Source: Neodiprion pinetum
Lineage: Eukaryota > Arthropoda > Insecta > Hymenoptera > Diprionidae
Assembly: GCF_021155775.2 (NCBI RefSeq)
Contig: NC_060233.1
Location: 18,796,537 to 18,860,536 of the forward strand
Reading direction: 5' to 3'
Length of the DNA: 64,000 nt
Shown: positions 12,701-24,199 of the stretch, piece by piece
How the letters are laid out: each line of letters starts with the position of its first letter
How positions within the stretch are numbered: position 1 is the first letter of the stretch
Notes under the pieces: model-generated
What the model saw: the letters and a program-made list of their open reading frames with translations, nothing else
Told to the model about the DNA's origin: nothing
Databases searched by the model: none
Translations under genes and position numbers: made by a program

Positions 12701-15162
12701 TTTATCAGTAATTTTCTGAACCTAATGGGATGAGATATGATATTTCCGAACAGGAAAAGCCATAATATAGACTATGATCACTAACACCAATATTTATGGG
12801 CACTGAAAAACGATTTTTTAATCTGAATTGTAGGTAAAGTCATAGAAAGAGTAAATGGTCTAGGCGTCAAAAATTGAGTTTTCTTTACACATGCATGCGA
12901 AATCCTCGTTTGCCCACCGCTAGGAGGCACCCAAAGCCCGGCCTTCGCGCACCGCGCGTGAGAATAATTTTTCCTACCATCAGGCGATGCGCAAAATACT
13001 TTGCCCACCGCAAGCGGTGGGCAAAATGTTTTGCGTACCGCCTAGCGGTAGGCAAAATTTTATTCTCACGCGCGGTGAGCTGAAGCCGGCTTTCGCTGCC
13101 CCCAAGCACTGCACAGCGCGGACTTTCGCATACATTCACAAAGAAAAATAGTGTTCGATACGCGAGGCCAAACTCGCTTCTTGCGCACTACTCGTCTGAA
13201 GGGCGCACGAAGCCTCGGCTTCGTGCTGCCTTCAGACTCGTACTGCGCAAAACGCTTGTTTGCCCTCTTGTATCGAAATATACTATTTTCGACGTGGAAT
13301 ACCCGTGCTTCGTTGCAAGAAGATCGAAGGATGTATACTAGTCGACGTTTGTAATATTTATACTGAGAAAACGGTTCAAAGTAAAAATCTAAAAGAATTA
13401 ATTCATAGATGCCATGACATACACAACTCCTGCCATGACACTCCTTTGACATACACAATATAGACCTCCATCGTGTAAAACTATACAAAAATTATTAAAA
13501 AAAACGTTCAGTCCAATCTTGGGTGATTATGGCTGGAATGCCCCATATACACCTTTGTGTAGGTGCTGCAACATCTGGTAGTAAACAACAACAACATCGT
13601 CAGCTTCGTATCTATATGTACCTATATACCTTTTTCGCACGTTTAGCTAATGCGTCGGAGTCTTCTGAAGATATTTCCGAAGCTGACAAAATCAAATTCG
13701 AAGGAGGTGCAACTTGCCTTTTCTCTCCACTTTTCGCTCGTAATTTTTCAATAGTGTCTGAAAACAGAATAATCAAACGTGTTCAAAATAGCACACCATC
13801 CTATACATTATATTTTCACTCTGGTTTGTGATAATGATTTAAACATGAATTATCGTGAATTCTTCAAGTGACGATCATAAATAACTACTGGCAATCCAAA
13901 TTTGTTCCATGTAACGTTGGATCATTGTTCGGATGTCGAAAAAATGCGAACTTGTTAAGCATTGAGCAAGCCCGCTAAATATTGCTTTTGAAAAAAATAA
14001 ACTTGATTTTTATGACAAAAAAAATGACTTTCCACTGTCTAATAATTTCTTGATAATTCATTGCGAAAGTATGTAATGATTTCGTTGGTCAGTTTTCGAG
14101 TACATCGAAATCCTGAATCAAGGGATCAACTGAAATAACCGACGGAATAACCAGAATAACAAACCTTCGAAGTGAAAAATCTAATTTACAATAAAAAATT
14201 GATGAAAAAAAGTATAATTTCATGACATATAATGTGAAATGACAAAGGAAAGTTAGAATAAAACAAGAATGATTTGAAATACATGAATTAATTTCTATTA
14301 TTTCAGCATTGAAAAAAAAACATGTTCAGCTGACTGGTGCATGTCGAATCATAAGTTATTTCCCCCTTTTAGAGAGGTGTCAAAAGTCTGAAAAATTGTG
14401 TCAATGCTCCTAGCTCATCCCCAAATCGGCGGTATGAATTTTATCATCAAACACGAATATTTACTGTCGAAAATAAATAGACAATTCATGCGCACCGCCG
14501 TCTTTGACGCTCAGGGCGGCGGTGTCCTTTGATACTTTCTTTCAAATGTTAATATACGCGTATATATGATGGGAATTAGGATAATATATCGCTCATATAA
14601 ACATTTGAGGGCCTGTCGTATAGTTCTGCGAACAGTGAGGATTTATCGATTATATTAACATTTTTTTAACTTCACTCGAAGTTGTATTTTTCTCATTTTA
14701 TAGCGATAAAAAAAAATATACCATAATTGTAAATACTTGCATAATAAGTAACGGAATGTATGAATTATCAAACGTCCGGAATATAAAAAAAATGAATGAA
14801 TTTCGGTTTTCTTTGTGTATAATTATTTAATATATATAGGTCTAATTGGTAATTCAATTAAAAAATCTCACTACAAAACATCCGTTCGGCATATGTAGTA
14901 TTATTCTCAGACCGATGATATGGCTCGCGTATTAGAATATATAACCCGATAGCTGATAAATAATGGTGTTATTTATTATACACTTACCGTCAACACAGAG
15001 TATGATAGCCTGGCAGTATGAGCCTGCAGGTCCACACTTGATATTATAATACTTTCGATGATCGATGTTATCGGCATCAAAGTGATTAATTTTTGTCACG
15101 GGAACAATGTTTTTCATATCGTGACGTGAACATTGCACTTTGAACTTCACCAACGCGAACAT
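6794..15162 (-). CDS. BEN-domain protein of the EnSpm element, 12 exons, 609 aa
   Basis: Hand-spliced - strand exons: 15162-14988, 13757-13630, 12185-11973, 11322-11218, 11141-11049, 10982-10875, 10800-10690, 10087-9916, 8181-8099, 8024-7808, 7453-7289, 7053-6794. All junctions are GT/AG, every phase agrees, and the sum is exactly 610 codons with the only stop at the end. The protein starts MFALVKF, like the N-terminus of many insect BEN proteins. A Lys/Ser-rich linker comes from duplicated exons. Exon 8 (residues about 312-368) is a likely coiled coil. Exons 10-11 (about 396-480) are a BEN domain (core HNVWIP, then MFVKEIAVAVFG, then a Lys-rich loop and LAIS). The tail is acidic. BEN domains bind DNA or chromatin; a role in binding the element's subterminal repeats is inference. 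It is divergently oriented to the transposase. Confidence 0.85.
9284..9778. mobile_element. Small TIR insertion in a BEN-gene intron (495 bp)
   Basis: The 12-bp termini GTTTGAAAAACC and GGTTTTTCAAAC are exact inverse matches. The interior has several copies of GTAACGATTACCATGGTAAC-like palindromic words, then a GC-rich stretch with repeated CAGCGTAACG-type words. It lies between BEN exons 8 and 9, so splicing would remove it. I could not identify a target duplication. Confidence 0.65.
10690..11322 (-). repeat. Duplicated exon-intron-exon block in the BEN gene
   Basis: Exons 4 and 6 (11322-11218 and 10982-10875) encode similar peptides: GKKS, a Ser-rich segment, then MTKPQKPNSS versus IVKPAKKPDSS. 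The intron after exon 4 resembles the intron after exon 6: both begin GTAAATAT and contain AGAGTAAC and CATTTTCA-like words. Exons 5 and 7 follow. The unit of two exons and the intron between them was therefore duplicated in tandem. All four exons are phase 0-0, so the duplication kept the frame. Confidence 0.8.
12225..13547. mobile_element. 1.3-kb element with long TIRs in BEN intron 2, TA duplication
   Basis: The ends TATGGGG and CCCCATA are each flanked by TA (12223-12224 and 13548-13549). Inverted similarity runs inward for roughly 250 bp, including CCAGCCATAATCA, CATCTATGAATT, CTTCGATCTTC and GCAACGAAGCAC. A second, inner inverted repeat (about 12465-12620 versus 12725-12880) and further GC-rich palindromes (12990-13080, 13195-13245) fill the centre. 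No transposase ORF is present. TA duplication suggests mobilisation by a Tc1/mariner-like or similar transposase, but the ends do not prove a superfamily. Confidence 0.7.
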
Positions 15163-16887
15163 TATCCCCAGTAGCTCCGCGCTACGTGTTGATATTGAAC
15201 AAACACTGTATGCCGGTGTAATAACTTAGAAATTGTCTCGTGTTATTATATTCACCCGTCAGTTCAAAATATACACGTGGTCGTGAAGCTCGTGTGAACT
15301 ACCGCGCGCGCAACTGCACACAGCCCGTGAGCCTTATGAGGCGAGGAGGGGGTATGCCGGCGTTCAGGCCCATCCACGCGTGCTACAACGAGAACGCGTC
15401 AACTCGCTAACTAGCGAGCTATCGCGTACACAGTGGTTGGCGTGAGTGGAACTGGCGTGACTACTATATACAGGTAATAACAAGTGATTATTCTAAGGTT
15501 CGGATGCTAAATAGCAGGGATGTAAATGTAATAAGGATGAAAAACAATAACGAATGATTGAAATATTCAGATATTATTTGGGCGCTTCACGAATTATCAA
15601 CCATTGTCTGGGCTCGAAAAATTCGATTTGCGTAAATTTTTTTCCTTACTTTCTGTGACTCGAGTAAATTAGTAAATTCAACAAGTTTCAATCCGATATA
15701 GGACGTCGTATGCTGCATGTTCAGGCGAGGAATATGCTAACCAGTTCTTTAGACAAAATTGCTATGCGTATTTTTATCGTATATTTAGCGTGACAATAAA
15801 AATTTGAAGAAATATATTTTCTGTGTGAAAAACTCTCAGCTTTCCGGAACTATTTTCTATCTTTCATTTACTCTGCTCAAACGACCTCCAAAACACGTTT
15901 TTTGTCAAAGAATAACGATTTCTATTGCCCCGCAATGTTGTATCATTCTTTTGAATTTTTATTCTAACAGCTGAGATTTTTTTACTCATGAACACAAATT
16001 TTCAGAATGGAAAGGCTACGCGGTCGCGCGCGTTAGGTACGATTGATTTATAAAGACAATTGTAATAAAGAGAATTTTATTTACCGTTCTTTATTAATTA
16101 ATCGTAGCTCACGCGCGACTACTATATTATACAGCCTTCCCACTCTGAAAATTTGTTTCTTTTATGACTGGAAAAATCTCAACTGTCAGAATAAAAATTC
16201 GAAACAATGACAAGACATTGCGGCGCAAAAGAAATCGCTGTTTCTGTTTTGTCAAAAATCGTGATTCTTGATTGGTTATGGCAGAGTCAATGTGAACTAA
16301 AAAATGGATCCGAAAAGCGGAGAGTTTTTCACACATAAGTTTTTTTTTTCAATTTTCATTGTGACTCGAAATCTGCGATAAGAATGCGCATACAAATTTT
16401 GTCCAAAAAAATTGGATATCGCATTCCTCGTGAAAGGTACGTCCTATTGGACTGAAGCTTGTTGAATCTACTAATTTACTTGATGGGTCACAGAATAAGA
16501 GGAAAATAATTATGAGGCAAATCGCATTAATTTTTCGGGCCGAAAAATTGGTTGATGATTGCGGTGGAATGTCCCATTCACTCATAAATGGAATTGAATT
16601 ATCGAGAATAGAAAAACTAGTGTATCAAATAGTATCAATTGCATTAAAAGATTTATCAAGTGAATTATTATGAATATGATTTCGATCTGCAACTATAAAT
16701 TTGTATAACACACTTAAATTATGATTTATCATTTCCTATCGCGGAATTTTCCGTGCGGATTAGTGAATGACTGCGTGAATATCCTTTGATTATCATGTAT
16801 TTTCAGTGTGACAGTAATTAACTCCGATAATCTGGAATAAATACCAGTGAATCATCGAGATAAAATTAAAGGATATTCATTTCCAAC
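15163..16887. promoter_or_regulatory. Divergent intergenic region between BEN and transposase genes
   Basis: The start codons of the BEN gene (-, 15162) and transposase (+, 16888) face away from each other across 1.7 kb. This segment must hold both promoters. It includes a GC-rich stretch at 15290-15430 next to the BEN start, suggesting a promoter or CpG-like region, and an AT-rich stretch before the transposase. A hairpin insertion lies in the middle and is listed separately. I could not assign single promoter elements. Confidence 0.55.
15890..16270. repeat. Hairpin (inverted repeat) in the divergent promoter region
   Basis: About 15890-16020 is an imperfect inverse match of about 16135-16270: TCAAAGAATAACGATTTCTA against the inverse of CGCTGTTTC...CAAAAATCGTGATTC, and ATTTTCAGA with TCTGAAAAT. 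The centre carries GCGCGC-containing words on both sides. It is a probable foldback MITE, with no ORF. Confidence 0.6.
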
Positions 16888-19800
16888 ATGGAAAATGAAA
16901 GAGCAGCAGATCCTAAGCCACGTAAACGTTACAAACTGTTCTTGGATCCAGAGTACCAACCACATTGGGTTTCTACGAGGACTCATTCATTTTGGGTTGC
17001 TGATGCAACTGTTCCGCCACCAGAAACCGACGTCGACGCATCAGGTATTGGTCCAACCAAAGACCGTTTAATTGGTACAAATGTGGAGTATGCAATTTTT
17101 TTTTTAACACACGCCAATACCACGCGCCTATAATTTATCCTATACCAGGTTGCAAGCGGAACATCTATAGGCTATTTCTGTTGGAAAAGGTGGAAGATCT
17201 TTTTTTTGCGTCATCTATGCTCACGCTATAATTATAGTTACAATGAGCCGTAAAAATTTATTAACGTCGAAATTCGTACATTTGTCTTGGATGATGCATA
17301 TGAGTTTATACTACTTCACCTTAGGGATTTTTATTATTACAGTTAATAATTTATGAACTCGTGAGTTCGAAAAGTATATTGCTTAGAATTTGAAGGATAT
17401 TACTGTATATCCAGCTCGCCTAGAATGCTTGAAACATTTTTGTTTTATGTGAGAAAAAAATCACGATATATCGGTTTTTAAATTCTTGGAAATAAAATTC
17501 AAGTTAGAATATGGGACATAGGACACGTTTTAGGGTCAGCTTGTAATTGTTTCATATTTTCTTCGGTTCTCAATCTTTGACGTCCCTGTACTTAGCAGAG
17601 CAATGTTGGAGAAACCGAATATAATTGGTACCATAATTAGGTGCTTTTTAGGTGCTAATTAGGTGCCCGATTCAAAATTTGGTGCTTGATTTTTTAATTA
17701 GGAAAAATCGATTTTTGCCGCGCGCTGCCAGCGGGACGTCAGGCTAGCAGAGCACCCCACGTAACTCGACAAGTACCGGGGTTAGGGAGAAGTACTCTCC
17801 GTAGGAATTAAGTGCTTTTTAAGTGCTACTCGGGTAGACTATCTAGAATTTACGGGATCAATTTTTCGATCAGTAAAAATCGATTTTTGCCGCGCGCTGC
17901 CAGCCGGACGTGAGGCTAGCAGAGCGCCGCATGTAACTCGACAAGTACCGGGATTAGGGAGAAGTATTCTCCGTAGGAATTAGGAACTTTTCAAGTGCTA
18001 CTCGGGCATGCTATACGGAACTTCCGGCATCGACGTCTCGATGTACTTTGATACATGGTAAACGTTGTATATCAACACATACATTCTAAAATCACGAGAT
18101 ACGCTGTATACGTATTATATCAAAATACCAGCAAAATTTTTCAATTCTTTCCGCATCTCGTTTTTACGACGGCAAAAGTTATTCGATTCCAACCAAGTAA
18201 ATAACCCTTCGTCTGCACACACCCGCCACGACCCTCCGCCACGACCTTTCGACTGCATATAGGGTCAATCTGACTCTAACCGTTTTTCAACCGATTGTAT
18301 CGTACTAAATGAACCGACTGCGTATTTTGATGACGGGACGCCATTAGAACAGAGTAGGAATCGGACACTTTGATGACTATGCGGTCATTTTGGTGACTGT
18401 CACGAATGTGTATTTGTATGAATCGGATATTTTGATGACTGGGATTTTTTGGCGTGATCCTGAAAATTCAAAAATTCGAAAATTTTGTTGCCAATTTCTG
18501 CCCAAGGCGAAACCACAATTGCATAGCTGTGGCTGTTGTGATAGCCTTCCTTTCCCATGGACTCGCGCGCGAAGCGCGCGAGGCCAGTTGCTCATCAAAT
18601 TTACAACAAACCTCGTAACTAGGCACCCAAAAAGGTCCGTCATCAGTATATATGATACATGTAAATATATAAATACGCATTATTAATTTTTTTTTGCACA
18701 TACACTTTTTGTAATAAATTGTTCTTATTTATGGCCCAAGCGTTGATTTTTGAGAATACTAAAATCGAAGTGCCCAAAAATAGGTAAAATACAATTGTAT
18801 GTGCAAAAAAAAAAATAATAATGCGTATTTATATATTTACATGTATCGTATATACTGATGACGGACCTTTTTGGGTGCCTAGGTACGAGGTTTGTTGTAA
18901 ATTTGCTGAGCAACTGGCGTCGCGCGCTTCGCGCGCGAGTCCAGGGGAAAGGAAAACTATCACAACAGCCACAGCTATGCAATTGTGGTTTCGCCTTGGG
19001 CAGAAATTGGCAACAAAATTTTCGAATTTTCAGGATCACGCCAAAAAATCCCAGTCATCAAAATAACCGATTCATACAAATACACATTCGTGACAGTCAC
19101 CAAAATTAACGCATAGTCATCAAATTGTCCGATTCCTACTCTGTTCTAATGGCATCCCGTCACCAAAATACGCAGTCGGTTCATTTAGTACGATACAATT
19201 GGTTGGAAAACGGTTGGGGTCAGATTGACCCTATATGCAGTCGGAGGGTCGTGGCGGAGGTGTGCAGACGGAAGGTTATTTACTTGGTTGGAATCGAATA
19301 ACTTTTGCCGTGGTAAAAACGAGATGTGGAAAGAATTGAAAAATATTGCTGGTATTTTGATATACATACATACAGCGTACCTCGTGATTTTAGAATGTAT
19401 GTGTTAATAAACAACGTTTACGATGTATGAAAGTACATCAAGACGTCGTTCCCGGAAGTTCCGTATAGCATGCCCGAGTAGCACTTAAAGAGCACTCAAT
19501 TCCTACGGAGAGTACTTCTCCCTTACCCCGGTATTTGTCGAGTTACGTGGGGTGCTCTGCTATCCTGACGGCCCGCTGGCAGCGCGCGGCAAAAATCGAT
19601 TATTCCTAATTAAAAAATCAATCCCGGAAATTCTGGATAGTGTACCCGAGTAGCACTTAAAAAGCACTTAATTCGTACGAAGTGTACTTCTCCCTAACCC
19701 CGGTACTTGTCGAGTTACGTGGGGTGCTTTGCTAGCATGACGTCCCGCTAGCAGCGCGCGGCAATAATCGATTTTTTCTCATTAAAAAATCAAGCACCAA

Positions 19801-22440
19801 ATTCTTGAATCGGGCACCTAATTAGCACCTAAAAAGCACCTAATTATGGTACCAATTATATTCGGTTTCTCCAACATTGCTCTGCTGAGTACAGGGACGT
19901 CAATCTTTGTACGTTATTATATTACTTGTGCCAAAGTTATTGTTAGTCAATTAATGTTTTCAGATCAAAATTCTGTGGGATCGGGCGAGAATATGTTGTT
20001 AAATACCGAGGATGATACGTCACATTGTGTTTCCGATTCTAATCAATCATCTGCTGCATCTTCGATGGAGCCTGATCTAAGCAATGACTGCTGTGGAAAT
20101 ATGTCACATGAGGAGAATGATGATGTCTGTGTGTCGGATGAAGAGCACTTGACAGATCCCGATGTAGAAAATTCTGATGACTCACAATCAGACGATTCCC
20201 ACGATTCGCACGACAATTTACAAAATTTTGACGATTCTGAAACTTCGGAAGAAGATGAACCTCACGAACGAGTCGGGCGAGAAGACGGTGTGAATGACGA
20301 CGATATTATGTTTGATCAATCTGTTCTGTCCGTGTCGGATGTTATGGAAATGGTCATGGCATATTGTATGCGTTTTTCTGTATCCCATGAGGCCCGAAAA
20401 GCACTGGTGGATATGATACAATGTTTGGCCGGACCAAGGTATGAGAATTGGTCAATTAGCAAATTCCAAATCAAAAAGAAGTACGAGCCGCCTGAAGATG
20501 TTATGACTTACACTTTTTTTTGCTCTTCATGCAAAATACCTATTTTGGGACCAATCACAAAAAGGGAATTTGAAAATAATTCAGTTACTTGCGAAGAGTG
20601 CCTTCAGCTACAAAATCTGACGATGCAATCGCCGAATAGGTTCATTTACATTGATTTGAAGTACCAATTTAAGCAACTCTTGAGTAGTCGAAAGATCCGT
20701 GAGAGCCTAATGGAAAACTTAATAACACGAGACGCTGCGCTCGCTCGTGCACCACCGACCGTAATGACAGACATTTATGACAGCGAGCTGTATAGAGCGG
20801 CAATTGGGGAATATTTTCAGAATGCTGATCATGTCCTCACGTACAACTTCAATACAGATGGAATGCCGATTTTTAATAGCTCCAATAGAAGCAGTTGGCC
20901 ATTGCTATTAATTGTGAATGAATTACCTCCCCATCTGCGATTTAAGCACGTCCTTCTAGCTGGATTATGGGTTGGAAATAAGGAACCCAGTCCTACCATG
21001 ATGAACACTTTTCTCCAACAGTTCGTTTCACAGGCAAATCACCTAACCGAACGAGGCCTCAAATTGAAAAATGACATGGGCCGAAAGACAACTTTCAAAA
21101 TAATACCACTGTGTTGCGTTTGTGACTCCGTGGCAAGACCTATTGTCCAGTGCAGGTTACAATATAACGGATATCGCAGCTGTAGTTGGTGCTATGCTCA
21201 TGGGAATTATGTACGTGGAGCTGTGCGCTATTTATTCGGCGAAGTAGACGCAGACGGGAGAACACACGAGTCTCATAAAGAGGATGTAGAAAATGCCACA
21301 CGACTTCGGAAACCTGTGAATGGCGTCAAAGGAGCTAGCATTTTGTTACAGTTGCTCCTATTTAATATGGTGTGGGGATTTCCCTTTGAATACATGCACG
21401 CCATATTACTCGGTGTAATAAAACTTCTGTGGGATATTTGGACAACTCCCGGGAGTCCAATTTATCTGGCCCCAGCCATTCAAAATCAAATCAACGATAG
21501 ATTGATGCGAATGACTCCTACACACGAAATTCATCGATTGCCGAGAAAATTATCGAAAAGAGGCAAGTGGAAAGCTTCTGAATGGCAGTCATGGTTATTA
21601 TTCTACAGCCTCCCTTGTTTAGACGGTCTCATACCAGACGCTGCTTTGGAACACCTATCACTTTTAGTAGACAGTTCGTTCATACTTCTGCAAAACAAAA
21701 TTTCCGAAGCAGATTTAAATAAGTGCGAACTGAATCTCACGAAATTCGTAGCTGAATTTGAAATTTTATACGGAAAAGAATATGTGACATTCAATGTACA
21801 TAGCTTACTGCATGTGGTGAAATCCGTGAAATCGTCAGGACCGTTGTGGACGACTTCTGCTTTCAGTTTTGAGAGTACCAATTACAGACTAAAACAACAA
21901 GTCAATGGACCGAAAGGGGTTGACGATCAAATCGCAATGGGATACCTCAATAAAAATATGTTCCAATGGAAATTGGGGGAAAACATGGAACTCTCGGAAG
22001 AAAGCCAGAATTACTGCAAGCGTCTCTTTGCCGGCCGTCCTCACACTTCGAATTGCACAATAACACCTGACAATGTAGTTTTGCTTGGCAAACCTGTCGT
22101 ACATGATAACGGGGAAGTCATATACGCTCGGTGTATATTCAAAAATACCCCTTTTCACAGCGCACGATATCGGCCGAACAAAAAAACTAACGATTCCGTA
22201 GTGCAATTGGTCACAACGGATATAGTTCAAATAACTGGATTTGTACTCGTTGATGGTCGGACCTATATCGATGCACAGAATATTGATGTGGTTGTAGAAT
22301 TGCACGTACCGCACATTGTGAGAGTAAGGCGAAGCGATGAATATCGAAGAATCCCCATGGACGATATCCAAGAGAAACTGCTATTTCTGAGCGTCAACAA
22401 TTTGACATATATTTGCAAATCTCCTTGCATCATAGATTAA
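16888..22440 (+). CDS. EnSpm/CACTA transposase (tnp2-like), 2 exons, 887 aa
   Basis: Exon 1 is 16888-17074 (donor TTG|GTACAA); exon 2 is 19964-22440 (acceptor TTTTCAG). Lengths 187 and 2477 sum to 888 codons with the frame kept. Residues 1-62 are a basic, Pro-rich leader; an acidic Ser/Asp stretch follows. A probable zinc ribbon has Cys at about 249, 252, 272 and 275. The region from about 355 to 705 resembles animal tnp2-type transposases: FNTDGMPIF (D about 361), GLWVGNKEPSP, a Cys-rich CCVCDSVARP (D about 450) to SCSWCY segment, EYMHAILLGV, WLLFYSLPCL, and FEST (E about 699). D361, D450 and E699 are my candidates for the catalytic DDE triad. An in-frame ATG at 19846 lies in a later foldback insertion and is not the native start. 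No internal stop. Confidence 0.82.
17578..19902. mobile_element. 2.3-kb foldback element in the transposase intron, 5-bp TSD
   Basis: The ends TGACGTCCCTG and CAGGGACGTCA are flanked by ATCTT on both sides (17573-17577 and 19903-19907). The two arms (about 17578-18706 and 18797-19902) are near-complete inverse copies of each other around a 90-bp spacer, so the element can fold on itself. Each arm contains further internal repeats with GTACTTCTCCCTAACCCCGG and GCAGCGCGCGGCAA-like words. It lies wholly between transposase exon 1 and the exon 2 acceptor, so splicing should remove it. It has no convincing ORF. Confidence 0.85.
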
Positions 22441-22949
22441 GATAAACTATGTACAAAAAAAATTTACAGCTATATAGCATAGACAGGGTTTATAAACTTG
22501 TCAGACAATATTTACTCTTTGCAGGGCTGATGTTAAAATTTGTTCAAGATGTTTAAAATCCTACCATAAGTTAAAATTTGTGTACACTGATTATTATAGT
22601 ACAATACAATTATAATAAAGACTGAATTGACGAAGGACAAAATAAATGTAAAAAAATACTGTATATCCGCTTTGCTTAAAATTATATCATTTAATAATGA
22701 TTTATTTTTTTATACAAGTGACCGGAATGCGAAACTGAAGTTATCAAGAAAAGTAATTTTTCTTAAATTCTGAAATATCGTTCTGGTTTCTACAGAAGAA
22801 AACTTTGGCTAACAAAACTATTTTTCCTTGACTATAGTTGGGTGAAAGAAACCGAAATCCGACATGTAAAACCCAGACTCAAATTCCCCGTTTACCGGTA
22901 TTATATTTTAGAGTGAAAATTACGAAATTGAAATGCTGCAATTAAAAAC
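22441..22949. other. Transposase 3' flank, nothing further recognised
   Basis: AT-rich sequence with AATAAA-type signals after the transposase stop (for example AATAAA at about 22613 and 22643). These probably serve for 3' end formation. No other gene is seen before the subterminal repeats. Confidence 0.5.
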
Positions 22950-23451
22950 GCATCGTGTCGATAATACATGAAAACCGGACAGACAGGCTATCTATCGGAT
23001 GCAGATAGAGGCCGATAGAATTTGTATACGCGATTGCGGACAGAAGAGGGTTATTCGTTGTCGGTAGCGAATGCGGATAGAAGCCGATAGAATTTGTATA
23101 CGCGATTGCGGATAGATCCAGATGAATTCGCACGCTGCTCAGCGCTGCGTACACATTCGGACAGACGGGCTGTCTGTAATTGCCAACAGAAGCGGATGGC
23201 TTGTTGTAAAGAGCGAATGAGGATAGAGGCCGATAGAATTTGTATATGAAATTGCGGATAGACGCCGTCAAGCAGTTAGAAGTCCAATAAATACCGTCTG
23301 AAATTCATAGTCATGCGTACATGAAACTGATAGATGCAGACAGAAATTCAATGTTGGATCACTTGTGCGGATAAAGCTGACAGAATCCCGTCAAGTTCTT
23401 ATACATTTCAGTTACATATTCTATTGGTTTCTGATGGAATTTTAACCAGGG
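22950..23451. repeat. Right subterminal repeats and TIR of the EnSpm element
   Basis: Three clear copies of a roughly 40-bp unit with the core GCCGATAGAATTTGTATA stand at about 23001, 23072 and 23220, each followed by an ATTGCGGA word. Shorter CGGACAGACGG and GATGCAGACAGAAATTC motifs follow. The inverse terminal repeat ends at 23451. The motifs correspond to those at the left end in inverted orientation. Confidence 0.82.
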
Positions 23452-23453
23452 GA

Positions 23454-24199
23454 AAGAAATGAAGAGGAAGGACTGGAAGCCAAACCGAAATAGCACATTG
23501 TGTTCAGCTCATTTTGCAAATGACTGCTTTGATAGGACAGGATTCCTAATTACATTGAAAAAGAACAGTGTACCAACTATATTTGATAACCCAAAATCAG
23601 AGTGTTCATCTTGTCACCGATTAAGGGAATATGGACATGGCTATTCATTCTTCAAGTAAGTACCGTTACTCAATGCAACATAACGTGTGAATTAATAAAT
23701 TTAAATTCTGCTTGTCATGTAGGTTCCCATTGGATGAACCTGATATTATGAAGCAGTGGATCGCAAATATAAACATTGGACCGTGGTCTCCATCAAGTGA
23801 TAGCTTTCTGTGTTCCGACCACTTTGAACCCTCTTGCTTTCAGAAGAAAAGTAAAAATTATATAACTTTACGAAAAGGCAGTATCCCAACGTTATTTGGT
23901 AAGATCTGAAACTATTAATCCCTTTTAGGTCAGAGAAAACTCAGTGTGCATGAAGACACGTTGATGTGATGCACTATTGCGTCAATGCCGTCGAAGCGGT
24001 TAATTACCTACAGATTATAAAGTGCTCTGTTACAGAAAAATCGTGTGTGACACATTTCTGTGTATTTCCATTGTCGTTATTTATTAGTAACTTATCTGTA
24101 GGTGAAAACTTGCAGCAGACCGAATTTCAGGATGAATCCGATCGGCCCACCACAGTGAATTTAACCAAATTACATGATCACCTACACATTTGTACCTGA
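23454..24199 (+). pseudogene. Tandem-THAP gene, 3' part (rest of exon 2, exons 3 and 4)
   Basis: Exon 2 resumes at 23454 and runs to 23655 (donor CAA|GTAAGT). Exon 3 is 23723-23898 and exon 4 is 24102-24199. Together with 5222-5283 and 5500-5540 this gives 579 nt, exactly 192 codons plus TGA. It completes THAP finger 1 (C51, H54 in LCSAHF) and encodes finger 2: C85, C88, FPLDEP, W, then C132 and H135 in CSDHF, and the IPTLF end motif. THAP fingers bind DNA sequence-specifically. The protein ends soon after finger 2 with no transposase domain. No stop or shift other than the transposon insertion is present. Confidence 0.85.

Larger units (their letters stand above)
5541..23451. mobile_element. 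EnSpm/CACTA-like DNA transposon, 17.9 kb, with transposase and BEN-protein genes
   Basis: Terminal inverted repeats start CCCTGGTTAAAATTCCATCA at 5541 and are matched inversely at the right end (23427-23451). The 2-bp duplication GA flanks it (5539-5540 and 23452-23453), typical of the short duplications of CMC/EnSpm elements. It carries repeat-rich subterminal regions at both ends, a tnp2-like transposase on + (16888-22440) and a BEN-domain gene on - (6794-15162), divergently arranged. Both genes are open across all exons and the termini match well, so this copy is young and may be autonomous. It sits inside exon 2 of a THAP gene. Smaller elements have landed only in its introns and non-coding parts. 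Confidence 0.88.

Noticed and set aside
12781..13488. Several 70-140 aa ORFs
   Set aside because: They lie in the palindromic interior of the TA-flanked element and read through hairpin arms on both strands.
18377..19109. Overlapping ORFs on both strands around 18.5 and 18.9 kb
   Set aside because: They are mirror translations of the foldback arms; the same peptide appears from both strands.
19846..19963. In-frame ATG giving an 864-aa unspliced transposase
   Set aside because: The first 57 nt lie inside the right arm of the foldback insertion, which is younger than the gene. A phase-matching acceptor at 19963 and an upstream exon at 16888 explain the native start.
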